Shown piece by piece: positions 56,961 through 64,000 of a stretch of DNA of 64,000 nt; position 1 is the first letter of the stretch, and every line of letters starts with the position of its first letter. Below the pieces are notes generated by a model. The model made no database searches. It was not told the DNA's origin and worked only from the letters and a program-made list of their open reading frames with translations. The DNA is from Lapidilactobacillus dextrinicus DSM 20335. GTDB lineage: Bacteria; Bacillota; Bacilli; Lactobacillales; Lactobacillaceae. The translations under genes and the position numbers were made by a program. The stretch lies in the NCBI RefSeq assembly GCF_001436095.1, contig NZ_AYYK01000002.1, positions 1 through 64,000 of the forward strand, in the 5' to 3' direction.

Positions 56961-57419
56961 ATGGACAAGCAATTGCGGCATGATTTGATAAAAGCGGCAG
57001 TGCAAGAAAATAAAATTGCGAGCCAATCCGATCTCGTTACATATTTAGCCAAAAAAGGATATCCAATCACCCAAGCAACTGTTTCTCGGGATATTAGTGA
57101 GTTGCATTTAATTAAGGTTGCCCAAGCTGATGGTTCCTTTTATCAATTACCACAAGTTGAACAAATTGATCGTAGTGACGCAACATTAGCGGAATTACTT
57201 AAAAATGTTAATGCCCAATTCTATCGTCAAGATAATTTAATTAGCATTGAAACTGCACCTGGTAGTGGCATTGTAGTTGCTAATGCGATTAAACAACGCC
57301 ATTGGTCAGAAATTTTTACTGTTTTAGGAACCGATGACAGTGCGCTATTAGTCTTAAAAAAAGATGATGTTAATAATAGCGATATTGTCAGTGAACGCTT
57401 AGCAGCATTGCTTAATTAA
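56961..57419 (+). CDS. argR: Arginine repressor ArgR/AhrC
   Basis: The 152-residue protein has an N-terminal winged helix (QSDLVTYLAKKGYPITQATVSRDISELHLIKV) and a C-terminal arginine-binding hexamerisation domain with PGSGIVVANAIKQRHWSEIFTVLGTDDSALLV. It controls arginine genes with arginine as corepressor. The ATG at 56961 follows AAGGGG. It lies in the classic tlyA-argR-recN order. Confidence 0.94.
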   Translation: MDKQLRHDLIKAAVQENKIASQSDLVTYLAKKGYPITQATVSRDISELHLIKVAQADGSFYQLPQVEQIDRSDATLAELLKNVNAQFYRQDNLISIETAPGSGIVVANAIKQRHWSEIFTVLGTDDSALLVLKKDDVNNSDIVSERLAALLN

Positions 57420-57436
57420 TTGCAGAGGTGAACGGA

Positions 57437-59125
57437 ATGCTGGTAAATTTAGTCATTCAAGATTTTGCAATCATTGAACATTTAGAAGTTAACTTTGAAC
57501 AGGGTATGACGGTTTTATCTGGGGAAACCGGTGCCGGCAAATCAATTATTATTGATGCTCTTGGTTTGTTAGTTGGTGGGCGAGGTTCGAGTGATTTTAT
57601 TCGTACAGGTGCCAAGAAGACGGATGTGCAAGGTTTATTTGTAGTTGAGAATAATCCGCAATTAATGGCAACATTAACAGAAAATGACATTGAGTTAGAT
57701 GGTCAAAATATTCTGTTAGAGCGCGAACTTAGTCATAATGGACGTAATGTTTGTCGTGTGAACAACAAAATTGTCACAACTGCAATTTTGCGTAAAGTTG
57801 GCGAACAATTAGTCGATATTCATGGTCAAAATGAACATCAAGAACTAATGCGTGCTGAACAGCATTTGAATATTCTAGATCAGTATGGCCGCACTGCTAT
57901 CACACCATTATTGACTGACTATCAAGTTACCTATCAACAATATCGTCATTTGCAAAAACAAATTGCTGATAAAAATGCCAATGAGCAAGCCTATGCACAA
58001 CGGTTAGATATGTTACAGTTTCAGATTGATGAAATTAGTTCAGCCAAGATTTTAAAACATGAAGATGAAGATTTAGAGCAAGAACAAGATCGACTTAGCA
58101 ACTTTCAAAAGATTAATCAAGCTTTGCAGCAAACCTTAGCTGTTTTAAGTGTTGATGAAAGTAATGCCCTAGATTTAAGCGGTATTGCTATGGCTCAACT
58201 GGGCGATATTGCCAGTTACAGTCAAGATTTTCATGATATTTCTGAGAATTTAAATTCAGCCTACTACACTTTGCAAGATGTGATTTCTAATGTTCAAGAT
58301 CAACTTGATAGCTTAGAGTTTGACGAAGGGCGCTTGAATGAAATTGAACAGCGCTTGGAATTATTAAACAACTTGAAACGTAAGTATGGCCCAACATTAA
58401 CTGATGTTCATGATTACTACCAAAAAATTAAAGCTGAATATCACGAAATGCAGCAATTAACAGATGAATCTGGTCAAATTGAAGCAGATTTCCAAAATGT
58501 TCAGCAACAATTGATGCAGCAAGCGCAACAATTAACAGCTGCTCGTGAAAAAACAGCTTTAAGGTTAGAAAAAAATATTCATCAGCAATTGCGTTCATTA
58601 TATATGGACAAGGCCGTTTTTAAAGTTCAATTTGCTAAATCAGAACAAATGCTTCAGTCTGGCCAAGATCAGGTTGCTTTTTATTTGCAAACTAATCCTG
58701 GTGAATCATTAAAACCACTAGTTAAAATTGCTTCCGGTGGTGAGTTATCACGAATTATGTTAGCAATTAAAACAATTGTTGCCCAAGGTGAAGGCGTGAC
58801 TAGTATTATTTTTGATGAGGTGGATACTGGTGTTAGTGGCCGAGTGGCACAGGCCATTGCTGATAAGATTAGTGTAATTGCCAGCCATTCACAAGTTCTC
58901 TGTATCACTCATTTACCACAAGTTGCTGCAATGAGTGACCATCAGTATTTAATTGAAAAGAAAGTACTCAATGGTCGCACTACCACTACGTTACAAAAAG
59001 TAACCGGTGAGCAACGGGTATTGGTCATTGCTAAAATGATTGCCGGTAAAGAAGTAACTAAATTAGCTGAAGAGCATGCGGCAGAATTATTACGACAGGC
59101 CGACGAGACCAAAGCTAATCGGTAA
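57437..59125 (+). CDS. recN: DNA repair protein RecN
   Basis: The 562-residue SMC-like protein has the Walker A SGETGAGKSIIIDALGLLVGGRG near residue 30, two coiled coils (about 150-360) and the C-terminal signature ASGGELSRIMLAIK with Walker B IIFDEVDTGVSG. It binds DNA ends in double-strand break repair. The ATG at 57437 follows AGAGGTG. A GTG at 57428 lies inside that site and is rejected. A nested hairpin and an SOS-type small gene follow. Confidence 0.94.
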   Translation: MLVNLVIQDFAIIEHLEVNFEQGMTVLSGETGAGKSIIIDALGLLVGGRGSSDFIRTGAKKTDVQGLFVVENNPQLMATLTENDIELDGQNILLERELSHNGRNVCRVNNKIVTTAILRKVGEQLVDIHGQNEHQELMRAEQHLNILDQYGRTAITPLLTDYQVTYQQYRHLQKQIADKNANEQAYAQRLDMLQFQIDEISSAKILKHEDEDLEQEQDRLSNFQKINQALQQTLAVLSVDESNALDLSGIAMAQLGDIASYSQDFHDISENLNSAYYTLQDVISNVQDQLDSLEFDEGRLNEIEQRLELLNNLKRKYGPTLTDVHDYYQKIKAEYHEMQQLTDESGQIEADFQNVQQQLMQQAQQLTAAREKTALRLEKNIHQQLRSLYMDKAVFKVQFAKSEQMLQSGQDQVAFYLQTNPGESLKPLVKIASGGELSRIMLAIKTIVAQGEGVTSIIFDEVDTGVSGRVAQAIADKISVIASHSQVLCITHLPQVAAMSDHQYLIEKKVLNGRTTTTLQKVTGEQRVLVIAKMIAGKEVTKLAEEHAAELLRQADETKANR

Positions 59126-59138
59126 ATTAATAGAGATA

Positions 59139-59220
59139 AAAAAGCGCCAAAACAAGGAATATCTAAGTTAAGAAAGAGGGGTAACTTAACTTGGACAAAA
59201 CCATTGTTTTGACGCTTTTT
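59139..59220. terminator. Nested long hairpin after recN
   Basis: A 17-base outer stem (59139-59155 with 59204-59220, one mismatch) encloses an inner 8-base-pair stem (59165-59172 with 59185-59192). It lies between the convergent recN and the small SOS-type gene. It probably acts as a bidirectional terminator but is far longer than the others in the window. Confidence 0.75.
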
Positions 59221-59275
59221 CACTGGTAAACATTGTTAAAATTTTTGAAACGGCGATTATTAAATTATGCGCTGG

Positions 59276-59605
59276 TTAAGCCGCAATTTTAATAATTTGG
59301 TTGGTATAAACAATCTGGATGAGATTACGATCAACTAATTCAAAAAAGATCGCATGATGTGCAGACGCTGATTTAAAACGTCCGACCATAAATTGAATCG
59401 GTTGGTCTTGGTTATTTGGATTTTTAATTTGTAGTGAAACAATTTGGTTAGAAGCACTTAGCTGTTCGATTTCTCTCTCTAAAGCAGCTTGCTCAAAGAC
59501 CTCTTGTTCGGCAGATGACAGGTCTTGATCATCAACCGGGTCTAAATCAAAAAATAGTTTAAATTGTTTTGTCAATTCTTTTGTAAGTTGTTTGATCGTT
59601 GTCAT
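59276..59605 (-). CDS. Small SOS-controlled protein, YolD-like
   Basis: The 109-residue protein has an N-terminal acidic, helical half and a C-terminal beta-rich half: IVSLQIKNPNNQ, QFMVGRFKSAS, FFELVDRNLIQIVYTNQIIKIA. The second half resembles the YolD-like family, whose members often neighbour the translesion polymerase UvrX/YqjW. This resemblance is by pattern only. The promoter holds a perfect GAAC-N4-GTTC LexA palindrome between -35 and -10, and a second imperfect one lies before the ribosome site GGAGGAAG. It lies convergent with recN. The function is unknown; a role in DNA damage response is inferred. Confidence 0.6.
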   Translation of the reverse strand: MTTIKQLTKELTKQFKLFFDLDPVDDQDLSSAEQEVFEQAALEREIEQLSASNQIVSLQIKNPNNQDQPIQFMVGRFKSASAHHAIFFELVDRNLIQIVYTNQIIKIAA

Positions 59606-59617
59606 TTTGTCTTCCTC

Positions 59618-59630
59618 CGAACGTTTGTTT
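59618..59630. promoter_or_regulatory. Second, imperfect LexA-like site
   Basis: CGAACGTTTGTTT keeps the GAAC half and has GTTT in place of GTTC. It lies between the -10 box and the start codon of the small gene. It is weaker than the site at 59646. Confidence 0.4.
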
Positions 59631-59639
59631 GCAATATTT

Positions 59640-59667
59640 ATTATACGAACATTTGTTCAAAATGCAA
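59640..59667 (-). promoter_or_regulatory. SOS-type promoter with LexA box in spacer
   Basis: On the minus strand, TTGCAT (59662-59667), a 16-base spacer and TATAAT (59640-59645) form a strong promoter. The spacer contains CGAACATTTGTTCA (59646-59659), which matches the Gram-positive LexA core GAAC-N4-GTTC, so LexA binding would block RNA polymerase. Confidence 0.8.
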
Positions 59668-59824
59668 GCAGAAATTTAGATAATTTTTTCAAAATAGTTG
59701 TTGCTTTAAATTTATAAAAATATTTTTAGCGCGTCAGATCAAGGTTCAGTTGGCCTGGGACTTGAAAAATGTGCGTAAAAAGGGCACAATATTACTATCA
59801 AGTTTTTATTTTAGGAGCTTTTTA

Positions 59825-60439
59825 ATGTCGGACAAGGGAATGTTAATCGTTTTATCTGGACCATCAGGTGTTGGTAAGGGGACTGTGCGCCAAGCGATGG
59901 TTAATAAATATGGACAACAATTTAAGTACTCAATTTCGATGACAACACGTAAGCCACGTCCTGGTGAAGTTGATGGTGTTGATTATTATTTTGTTTCCAA
60001 AGCAGAATTTGAAGAAGAAATCGCTAATGGTGGTATGCTAGAGTATGCGCAATATGTCGATAATTATTATGGCACGCCATTAAAGTATGTTAATCAGACA
60101 TTAGAGAGCGGACAAGATGTTTTGCTTGAAATTGAAGTTAACGGTGCGATGCAAGTTCGTAGTAAGGTCAGCGATGGCGTATTTATCTTTTTAGCACCAC
60201 CTGATTTACATGAGTTACAAGATCGTATTGTTAAACGTGGTACTGATGATACAGCAACCATTAAGAAGCGTATGCTCCAAGCACGTCAAGAAATTAATTT
60301 AATGACCAACTATGATTATGTTGTGGTTAATGATCAAGTTGATTCAGCCGTTAATCGAATCGAACAAATCATTGCCAGTGAACATTTACGTGTTGCTCGT
60401 GTTTTAAGCACATACCAAAAGATGTTAGGAGATAACTAA
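59825..60439 (+). CDS. gmk: Guanylate kinase
   Basis: The 204-residue protein has the P-loop [11 protein letters not shown] near residue 11, [21 protein letters not shown] and [11 protein letters not shown]. It converts GMP to GDP with ATP. The ATG at 59825 follows AGGAGC. A longer in-frame reading from 59750 has no ribosome site and is not used. It is followed 1 base later by rpoZ, the standard order. Confidence 0.96.
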   Translation: MSDKGMLIVLSGPSGVGKGTVRQAMVNKYGQQFKYSISMTTRKPRPGEVDGVDYYFVSKAEFEEEIANGGMLEYAQYVDNYYGTPLKYVNQTLESGQDVLLEIEVNGAMQVRSKVSDGVFIFLAPPDLHELQDRIVKRGTDDTATIKKRMLQARQEINLMTNYDYVVVNDQVDSAVNRIEQIIASEHLRVARVLSTYQKMLGDN

Positions 60440-60440
60440 G

Positions 60441-60749
60441 ATGATTTCATATCCATCAATTGATAAATTATTAGACAAAGTTGATTCACGTTATTCATTA
60501 GCTATTTTAGCTGCTAAACGGGCTCATCAGTTAGAAGCTGGCGAGTTTGAAATGATTGACGATTATAAATCATCAAAAACGGTCGGCATGGCTTTAGAAG
60601 AAATTGCAGCTGGTAAAGTTGTGATTGATCCTAACTCTGACTTAAAAGAAGCAGATGCAGAAGCAATCGATCAAGAAGAACAACTCGAGAATGCAGAACG
60701 TGAAGATCGTTCTCGTAATCTTGATTCAGATCATCCTGACGAAAATTAA
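60441..60749 (+). CDS. rpoZ: RNA polymerase omega subunit
   Basis: The 102-residue protein has the omega core [27 protein letters not shown] and [16 protein letters not shown]. It has a long acidic tail (about 65-102) rich in Glu and Asp, typical of lactobacillal omega. It helps core polymerase assembly. It is encoded next to gmk. Confidence 0.95.
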   Translation: MISYPSIDKLLDKVDSRYSLAILAAKRAHQLEAGEFEMIDDYKSSKTVGMALEEIAAGKVVIDPNSDLKEADAEAIDQEEQLENAEREDRSRNLDSDHPDEN

Positions 60750-60758
60750 ATTTTTTGG

Positions 60759-60795
60759 GCCTTCTCAACTCATTTTGAGTTTCTGAAGGCTATTT
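60759..60795 (+). terminator. Terminator of gmk-rpoZ
   Basis: GCCTTC and GAAGGC enclose a second stem ACTCA/TGAGT, followed by TATTTTT. Confidence 0.8.
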
Positions 60796-60812
60796 TTACA
60801 TTGAGGTGATTG

Positions 60813-62018
60813 ATGGTGTTTACGGGGAAACATGTTTTATTAGTGATTACAGGTGGAATAGCAGCTTATAAAATGCCTCAACTCGTGCGACTTTTTGTGA
60901 AACAAGGTGCGCAGGTTAAAGTGGTTGTTACAGAAAACGCTAAAAATTTTGTGACGGTTAAGACGCTAGCAACCGTTAGTCAAGATGTTGTTTATGATGA
61001 TCAATATGTTTCAGAAAACACGGCAGCTTTAACACATTTAGAACTGCCGCTGTGGGCCGATTTTGTCGTTGTGGCACCAGCAACAGCTAATATGATTGCT
61101 AAATTAGCCAATGGCTTTGCTGACAACCTTGCGTCAACGTTAGTTTTAGCAAGCAACAAGCCGGTTTATATTTTCCCAGCGATGAATGATGTAATGTACA
61201 ATCAAGTCGCAACACAGCGTAACTTACAACATCTCAATGAAGGTGGCTTAACGATTTTTGCTCCAGAAACGGGGCCTTTAGCTGAAGGTTATAGTGGTAA
61301 AGGGCGTTTACCTGAACCGGAAACAATTATTGAGACCGTTTATACAGCCTATTATCGCCACGCGCATTCTCAAGTTTTAAAGGGCAAACGATTCATTGTA
61401 ACAGCCGGTGGTACACAAGAGCCAATTGATCCTGTTCGCTTCATTAGCAATCGTTCTTCTGGCAAAATGGGTTACGCATTGGCTAAAGCGGCGCGCCTGT
61501 TGGGTGCAGAAGTAACGTTAATTACAACGAAGCCTAAATTAGCCCCTAAAGGCTTAAAAGTTGTGCCAGTTGCTACAACTGAACAGTTGCAAGCTGCAAT
61601 TGAAGCGCGTTACCAACAAGCTGATGCGGTTGTCATGGCCGCAGCACCTGCTGATTTTCGGATCGCCACACCCGCACAACAGAAAATTAAAAAAGTTGCT
61701 GGGGAAGATGAGCTGAAATTGACACTTGTCAAAAATCCTGATATTCTGGCAACCTTAGGCAAGAAGAAGCAAGGCCAGTTTTTGGCTGGTTTTGCAGCGG
61801 AAACACAAGATTTAGAAGTAAATGCTCAAAAGAAGTTGCAACATAAACACCTTGACTTGATTATTGCTAATCAAGTTGGTCAACCTGAAGGTGGTTTTGA
61901 CTCAGATCAAAACGCTGGTAAGATGATTTTTAAAGATGGTACAGTTCAACCAATCGCTTTGATGTCTAAAGAACAAATGGCAATGGTCATTATGACCGCA
62001 ATTAGTGAACGATTGTAG
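60813..62018 (+). CDS. coaBC: Bifunctional CoaBC (phosphopantothenoylcysteine decarboxylase/synthetase)
   Basis: The roughly 401-residue protein has an N-terminal flavoprotein CoaC domain (ITGGIAAYKMPQLVR, VAPATANMIAKLANGFADNL, FPAMNDVMY) and a C-terminal CoaB domain (VTAGGTQEPIDPVRFISNRSSGKMGYALA, AAPADFR). It carries two successive steps from phosphopantothenate toward coenzyme A. The ATG at 60813 follows GAGGTG. It lies in the gmk-rpoZ-coaBC-priA series. Confidence 0.94.
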   Translation: MVFTGKHVLLVITGGIAAYKMPQLVRLFVKQGAQVKVVVTENAKNFVTVKTLATVSQDVVYDDQYVSENTAALTHLELPLWADFVVVAPATANMIAKLANGFADNLASTLVLASNKPVYIFPAMNDVMYNQVATQRNLQHLNEGGLTIFAPETGPLAEGYSGKGRLPEPETIIETVYTAYYRHAHSQVLKGKRFIVTAGGTQEPIDPVRFISNRSSGKMGYALAKAARLLGAEVTLITTKPKLAPKGLKVVPVATTEQLQAAIEARYQQADAVVMAAAPADFRIATPAQQKIKKVAGEDELKLTLVKNPDILATLGKKKQGQFLAGFAAETQDLEVNAQKKLQHKHLDLIIANQVGQPEGGFDSDQNAGKMIFKDGTVQPIALMSKEQMAMVIMTAISERL

Positions 62019-62041
62019 TTTAATTTATTTGGAGGGTTCAT

Positions 62042-64000
62042 ATGGCAGTTGCACAGGTAATCATTGATATTCCTGCTCAGCAAACAAATCGTCCCTTTGA
62101 TTATGAAGTTCCTGAAAATTTAACCGCCTTGGCAGTTCCTGGTGTACGTGTCTTGGTCCCTTTCGGACGTTCTGGGCATTTACGACAGGGATTTATTTGG
62201 CGTGTCGTTGATAAATCAGATTTTGCTGGTCAACTTAAGCCGGTGGCGCGAATTTTAGATTTGGACCCGGTTTTAAATCAAGAAATGTTGGCTTTAGCAA
62301 AATGGCTGGCTCAAGATACTTTCTCTTTTTTAATTAGTTGTTTGCAAACCATGTTGCCTAGTGCATTGCGTGCTAATTATCAGCGTCGTTTTCATTTACT
62401 GGCGCCATTAGCAGCAAATGACCCGCTTCAAGCGTTATTAGATCGGGAAGATAGTGGTCTAATTCCAGACAACATTGCAGCAGATCTGCTGGCTGAAATT
62501 AAACGTTTGGAACAAAAAGGACAATTAACAATTGATTATCAGATTTCTCAAAAAACAAAAATTAAACAAGAAAAAGTGTTTAAGACTAGTTTAACGTCCG
62601 ATCAATATCAAGGATTACGACAATCAGTACGGGCTAATGCTAAACAGCAATTATTGTTACTAGATTTTTTAATTGCGCAAGCACCATTTGTTGGTAACTC
62701 AGCCACTTGGTTGGTAAAAGTTCCCGGGTTAAAGGCAGCGACTTTAAGCCAGGCCGTTAAAAAAGGTTGGCTAGCCGCTGAAGAAAAAGAGGTCTACCGG
62801 CAACCGCTCACCGAAGTTACCGCAACAACACCGAAAAAGTTAACCTCGGAACAACAGGCAGCCTTCACAACTATCATTAAAAGCATGGATCAAGCAGAGC
62901 ATACAACCTTTTTACTGGAAGGTGTCACAGGTAGTGGCAAGACTGAAGTTTATCTAGATGCGATGCAGCATGCCTTAGCTGCTGGTCAAACTGCTTTAAT
63001 GTTAGTGCCGGAAATTTCGTTAACACCGCAAATGGTTGAAAGAGTTCAAGGCCGTTTTCCGGGACAAGTCGCGGTTTTGCATAGTGGTCTTTCGGTAGGG
63101 GAACGCTATGATGAGTGGCGGCGAATTGAACGCGGTGAAGCACAGGTTGTTGTCGGCGCACGTTCGGCGGCTTTTGCACCATTAAAAAAGATTGGTATTA
63201 TGATTTTGGATGAGGAACATGAAAGCAGTTATAAACAAGAAGATATGCCGCGCTACCACGCTCGTGATGTGCTGCTAAAACGTGCAGAAACCTACCATTG
63301 CCCAGTTATTCTTGGTAGTGCCACGCCCTCATTAGAATCGCGTGCTCGTGCTCAAAAGGGACGCTATCAATTACTACGGTTGACGAAGCGTCCTAATACA
63401 ATTCAAATGCCACAAGTCAACGTCATTGATATGCGCCAGGCCGATAAGATTGCTGGTAAATCAGATTTATCTAAACAGTTGGTTGATCAACTTAATTTAC
63501 GCCTTGAACGCCATGAACAAAGTGTTCTATTACTCAACCGGCGAGGTTATGCTAATTTTGTTCTATGTCGTGACTGCGGTCATGTGATTAAGTGTCCCAA
63601 TTGTGATATTTCCTTAACCTTACATCGCGATACTAATTCATTGAAGTGTCATTATTGTGGTCATCAAGAAGCGATCCCAAGTGCATGTCCACAATGTCAT
63701 AGTCAGAATATTCGCAGTTATGGCTCTGGAACGCAAAAAGTCGAGCAAGAAATTCAAGAATTATTACCAACTGCACGTATTTTACGAATGGACGTTGACA
63801 CGACTGCACGCAAAGGTGGTCATGAGCGCATTATTAAACAATTTGGCGCGCATCAGGCTGATATTTTATTGGGGACACAAATGGTCGCCAAAGGATTAGA
63901 TTTTCCTGATGTGACACTGGTTGGTGTAATTAATGCTGATACATCGCTGAGTTTACCTGATTTTAGAGCTAGTGAGAGAACGTTCCAGTTACTAACACAA
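62042..64000 (+). CDS. priA: Primosomal protein N' (PriA), 3' truncated by window
   Basis: The reading frame is open from the ATG at 62042, after GGAGGG, to the window end (653 codons of a family that usually has about 800). It has the N-terminal DNA-binding domain RPFDYEVPENL, the Walker A EGVTGSGKTEVYL, and the Walker B DEEHESSYKQ. The zinc cysteines follow in CRDCGHVIKCPNCD and CHYCG...CPQCHS, then helicase motifs QMVAKGLDFPDVTLVGV. It reloads the replisome at stalled forks. The frame has no visible break. Confidence 0.95.
   Translation, partial: MAVAQVIIDIPAQQTNRPFDYEVPENLTALAVPGVRVLVPFGRSGHLRQGFIWRVVDKSDFAGQLKPVARILDLDPVLNQEMLALAKWLAQDTFSFLISCLQTMLPSALRANYQRRFHLLAPLAANDPLQALLDREDSGLIPDNIAADLLAEIKRLEQKGQLTIDYQISQKTKIKQEKVFKTSLTSDQYQGLRQSVRANAKQQLLLLDFLIAQAPFVGNSATWLVKVPGLKAATLSQAVKKGWLAAEEKEVYRQPLTEVTATTPKKLTSEQQAAFTTIIKSMDQAEHTTFLLEGVTGSGKTEVYLDAMQHALAAGQTALMLVPEISLTPQMVERVQGRFPGQVAVLHSGLSVGERYDEWRRIERGEAQVVVGARSAAFAPLKKIGIMILDEEHESSYKQEDMPRYHARDVLLKRAETYHCPVILGSATPSLESRARAQKGRYQLLRLTKRPNTIQMPQVNVIDMRQADKIAGKSDLSKQLVDQLNLRLERHEQSVLLLNRRGYANFVLCRDCGHVIKCPNCDISLTLHRDTNSLKCHYCGHQEAIPSACPQCHSQNIRSYGSGTQKVEQEIQELLPTARILRMDVDTTARKGGHERIIKQFGAHQADILLGTQMVAKGLDFPDVTLVGVINADTSLSLPDFRASERTFQLLTQ

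Noticed and set aside
59191-59229. Possible 12-codon microORF (MDKTIVLTLFHW) in the nested hairpin
   Set aside because: It lies inside the hairpin stem and has no support beyond a GAGGGG upstream.
63657-63899. Open frame inside priA
   Set aside because: It is a frame shadow of the conserved PriA zinc and helicase region.

Overview
This is a low-GC Firmicutes chromosome segment, most likely from the family Lactobacillaceae. The evidence is the gene order (rplU-rpmA, pepP-efp-asp23-nusB-folD-xseAB-ispA-tlyA-argR-recN, gmk-rpoZ-coaBC-priA), PepX, a DUF3042 protein beside miaA, glnRA with a textbook GlnR box, a Phe T-box and frequent TTG/GTG starts behind strong Shine-Dalgarno sequences. The species cannot be named from sequence alone. 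No CRISPR array, prophage or intact insertion sequence was seen.

Region by region. (1) 1-8.1 kb is an accessory surface-glycosylation island: the tail of a cell-surface protein, a heavily decayed IS3-family element, then two diverging blocks. The minus block has a sugar epimerase, a GtrA-type flippase and a GT-C glycosyltransferase. The plus block has RmlB, a GtrB-type polyprenyl-phosphate glycosyltransferase and a second GT-C glycosyltransferase. Together they look like a three-component lipid-linked sugar decoration system with two alternative transferases. (2) 8.1-18.9 kb is mixed metabolism: an MBL-fold hydrolase, a zinc-dependent PLC-like protein, a methionine gamma-lyase-like PLP enzyme, a YfcC carrier, an ornithine decarboxylase-like enzyme divergent from an APC permease, and an ApbE-like protein divergent from a flavodoxin. 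(3) 19.1-31.2 kb holds an ArlRS-like two-component system, YidC, acylphosphatase, a TrmH-type methylase, an HD protein, an HxlR regulator, T-box-pheST, mltG, udk and greA. (4) 31.3-39.1 kb is envelope-centred: LiaFSR, a YfhO membrane protein, PBP2b and rpmG. (5) 39.2-45.3 kb has fthC, gluP-yqgQ-glk, a rhodanese, DUF3042, miaA and glnRA. (6) 45.5-49.9 kb has pepX, tRNA-Arg(UCU), a DUF554 protein and the L21-leader/rplU/rpmA operon. (7) 49.9-64 kb is the conserved housekeeping run from an M24 peptidase to priA, which runs off the window end.

The most notable observations are these. A small gene next to recN has a perfect LexA-type palindrome inside its promoter spacer. L27 carries an N-terminal cleavage motif while the Prp protease gene usually found between rplU and rpmA is missing. 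The glycosylation island is mosaic, with AT-rich transferases flanking host-like core genes. A dispersed structured repeat sits at two convergent gene junctions. Several structured leaders or inverted repeats (before the decarboxylase, folD and the DUF554 gene, between apbE and the flavodoxin gene, and after recN) have no assigned function.
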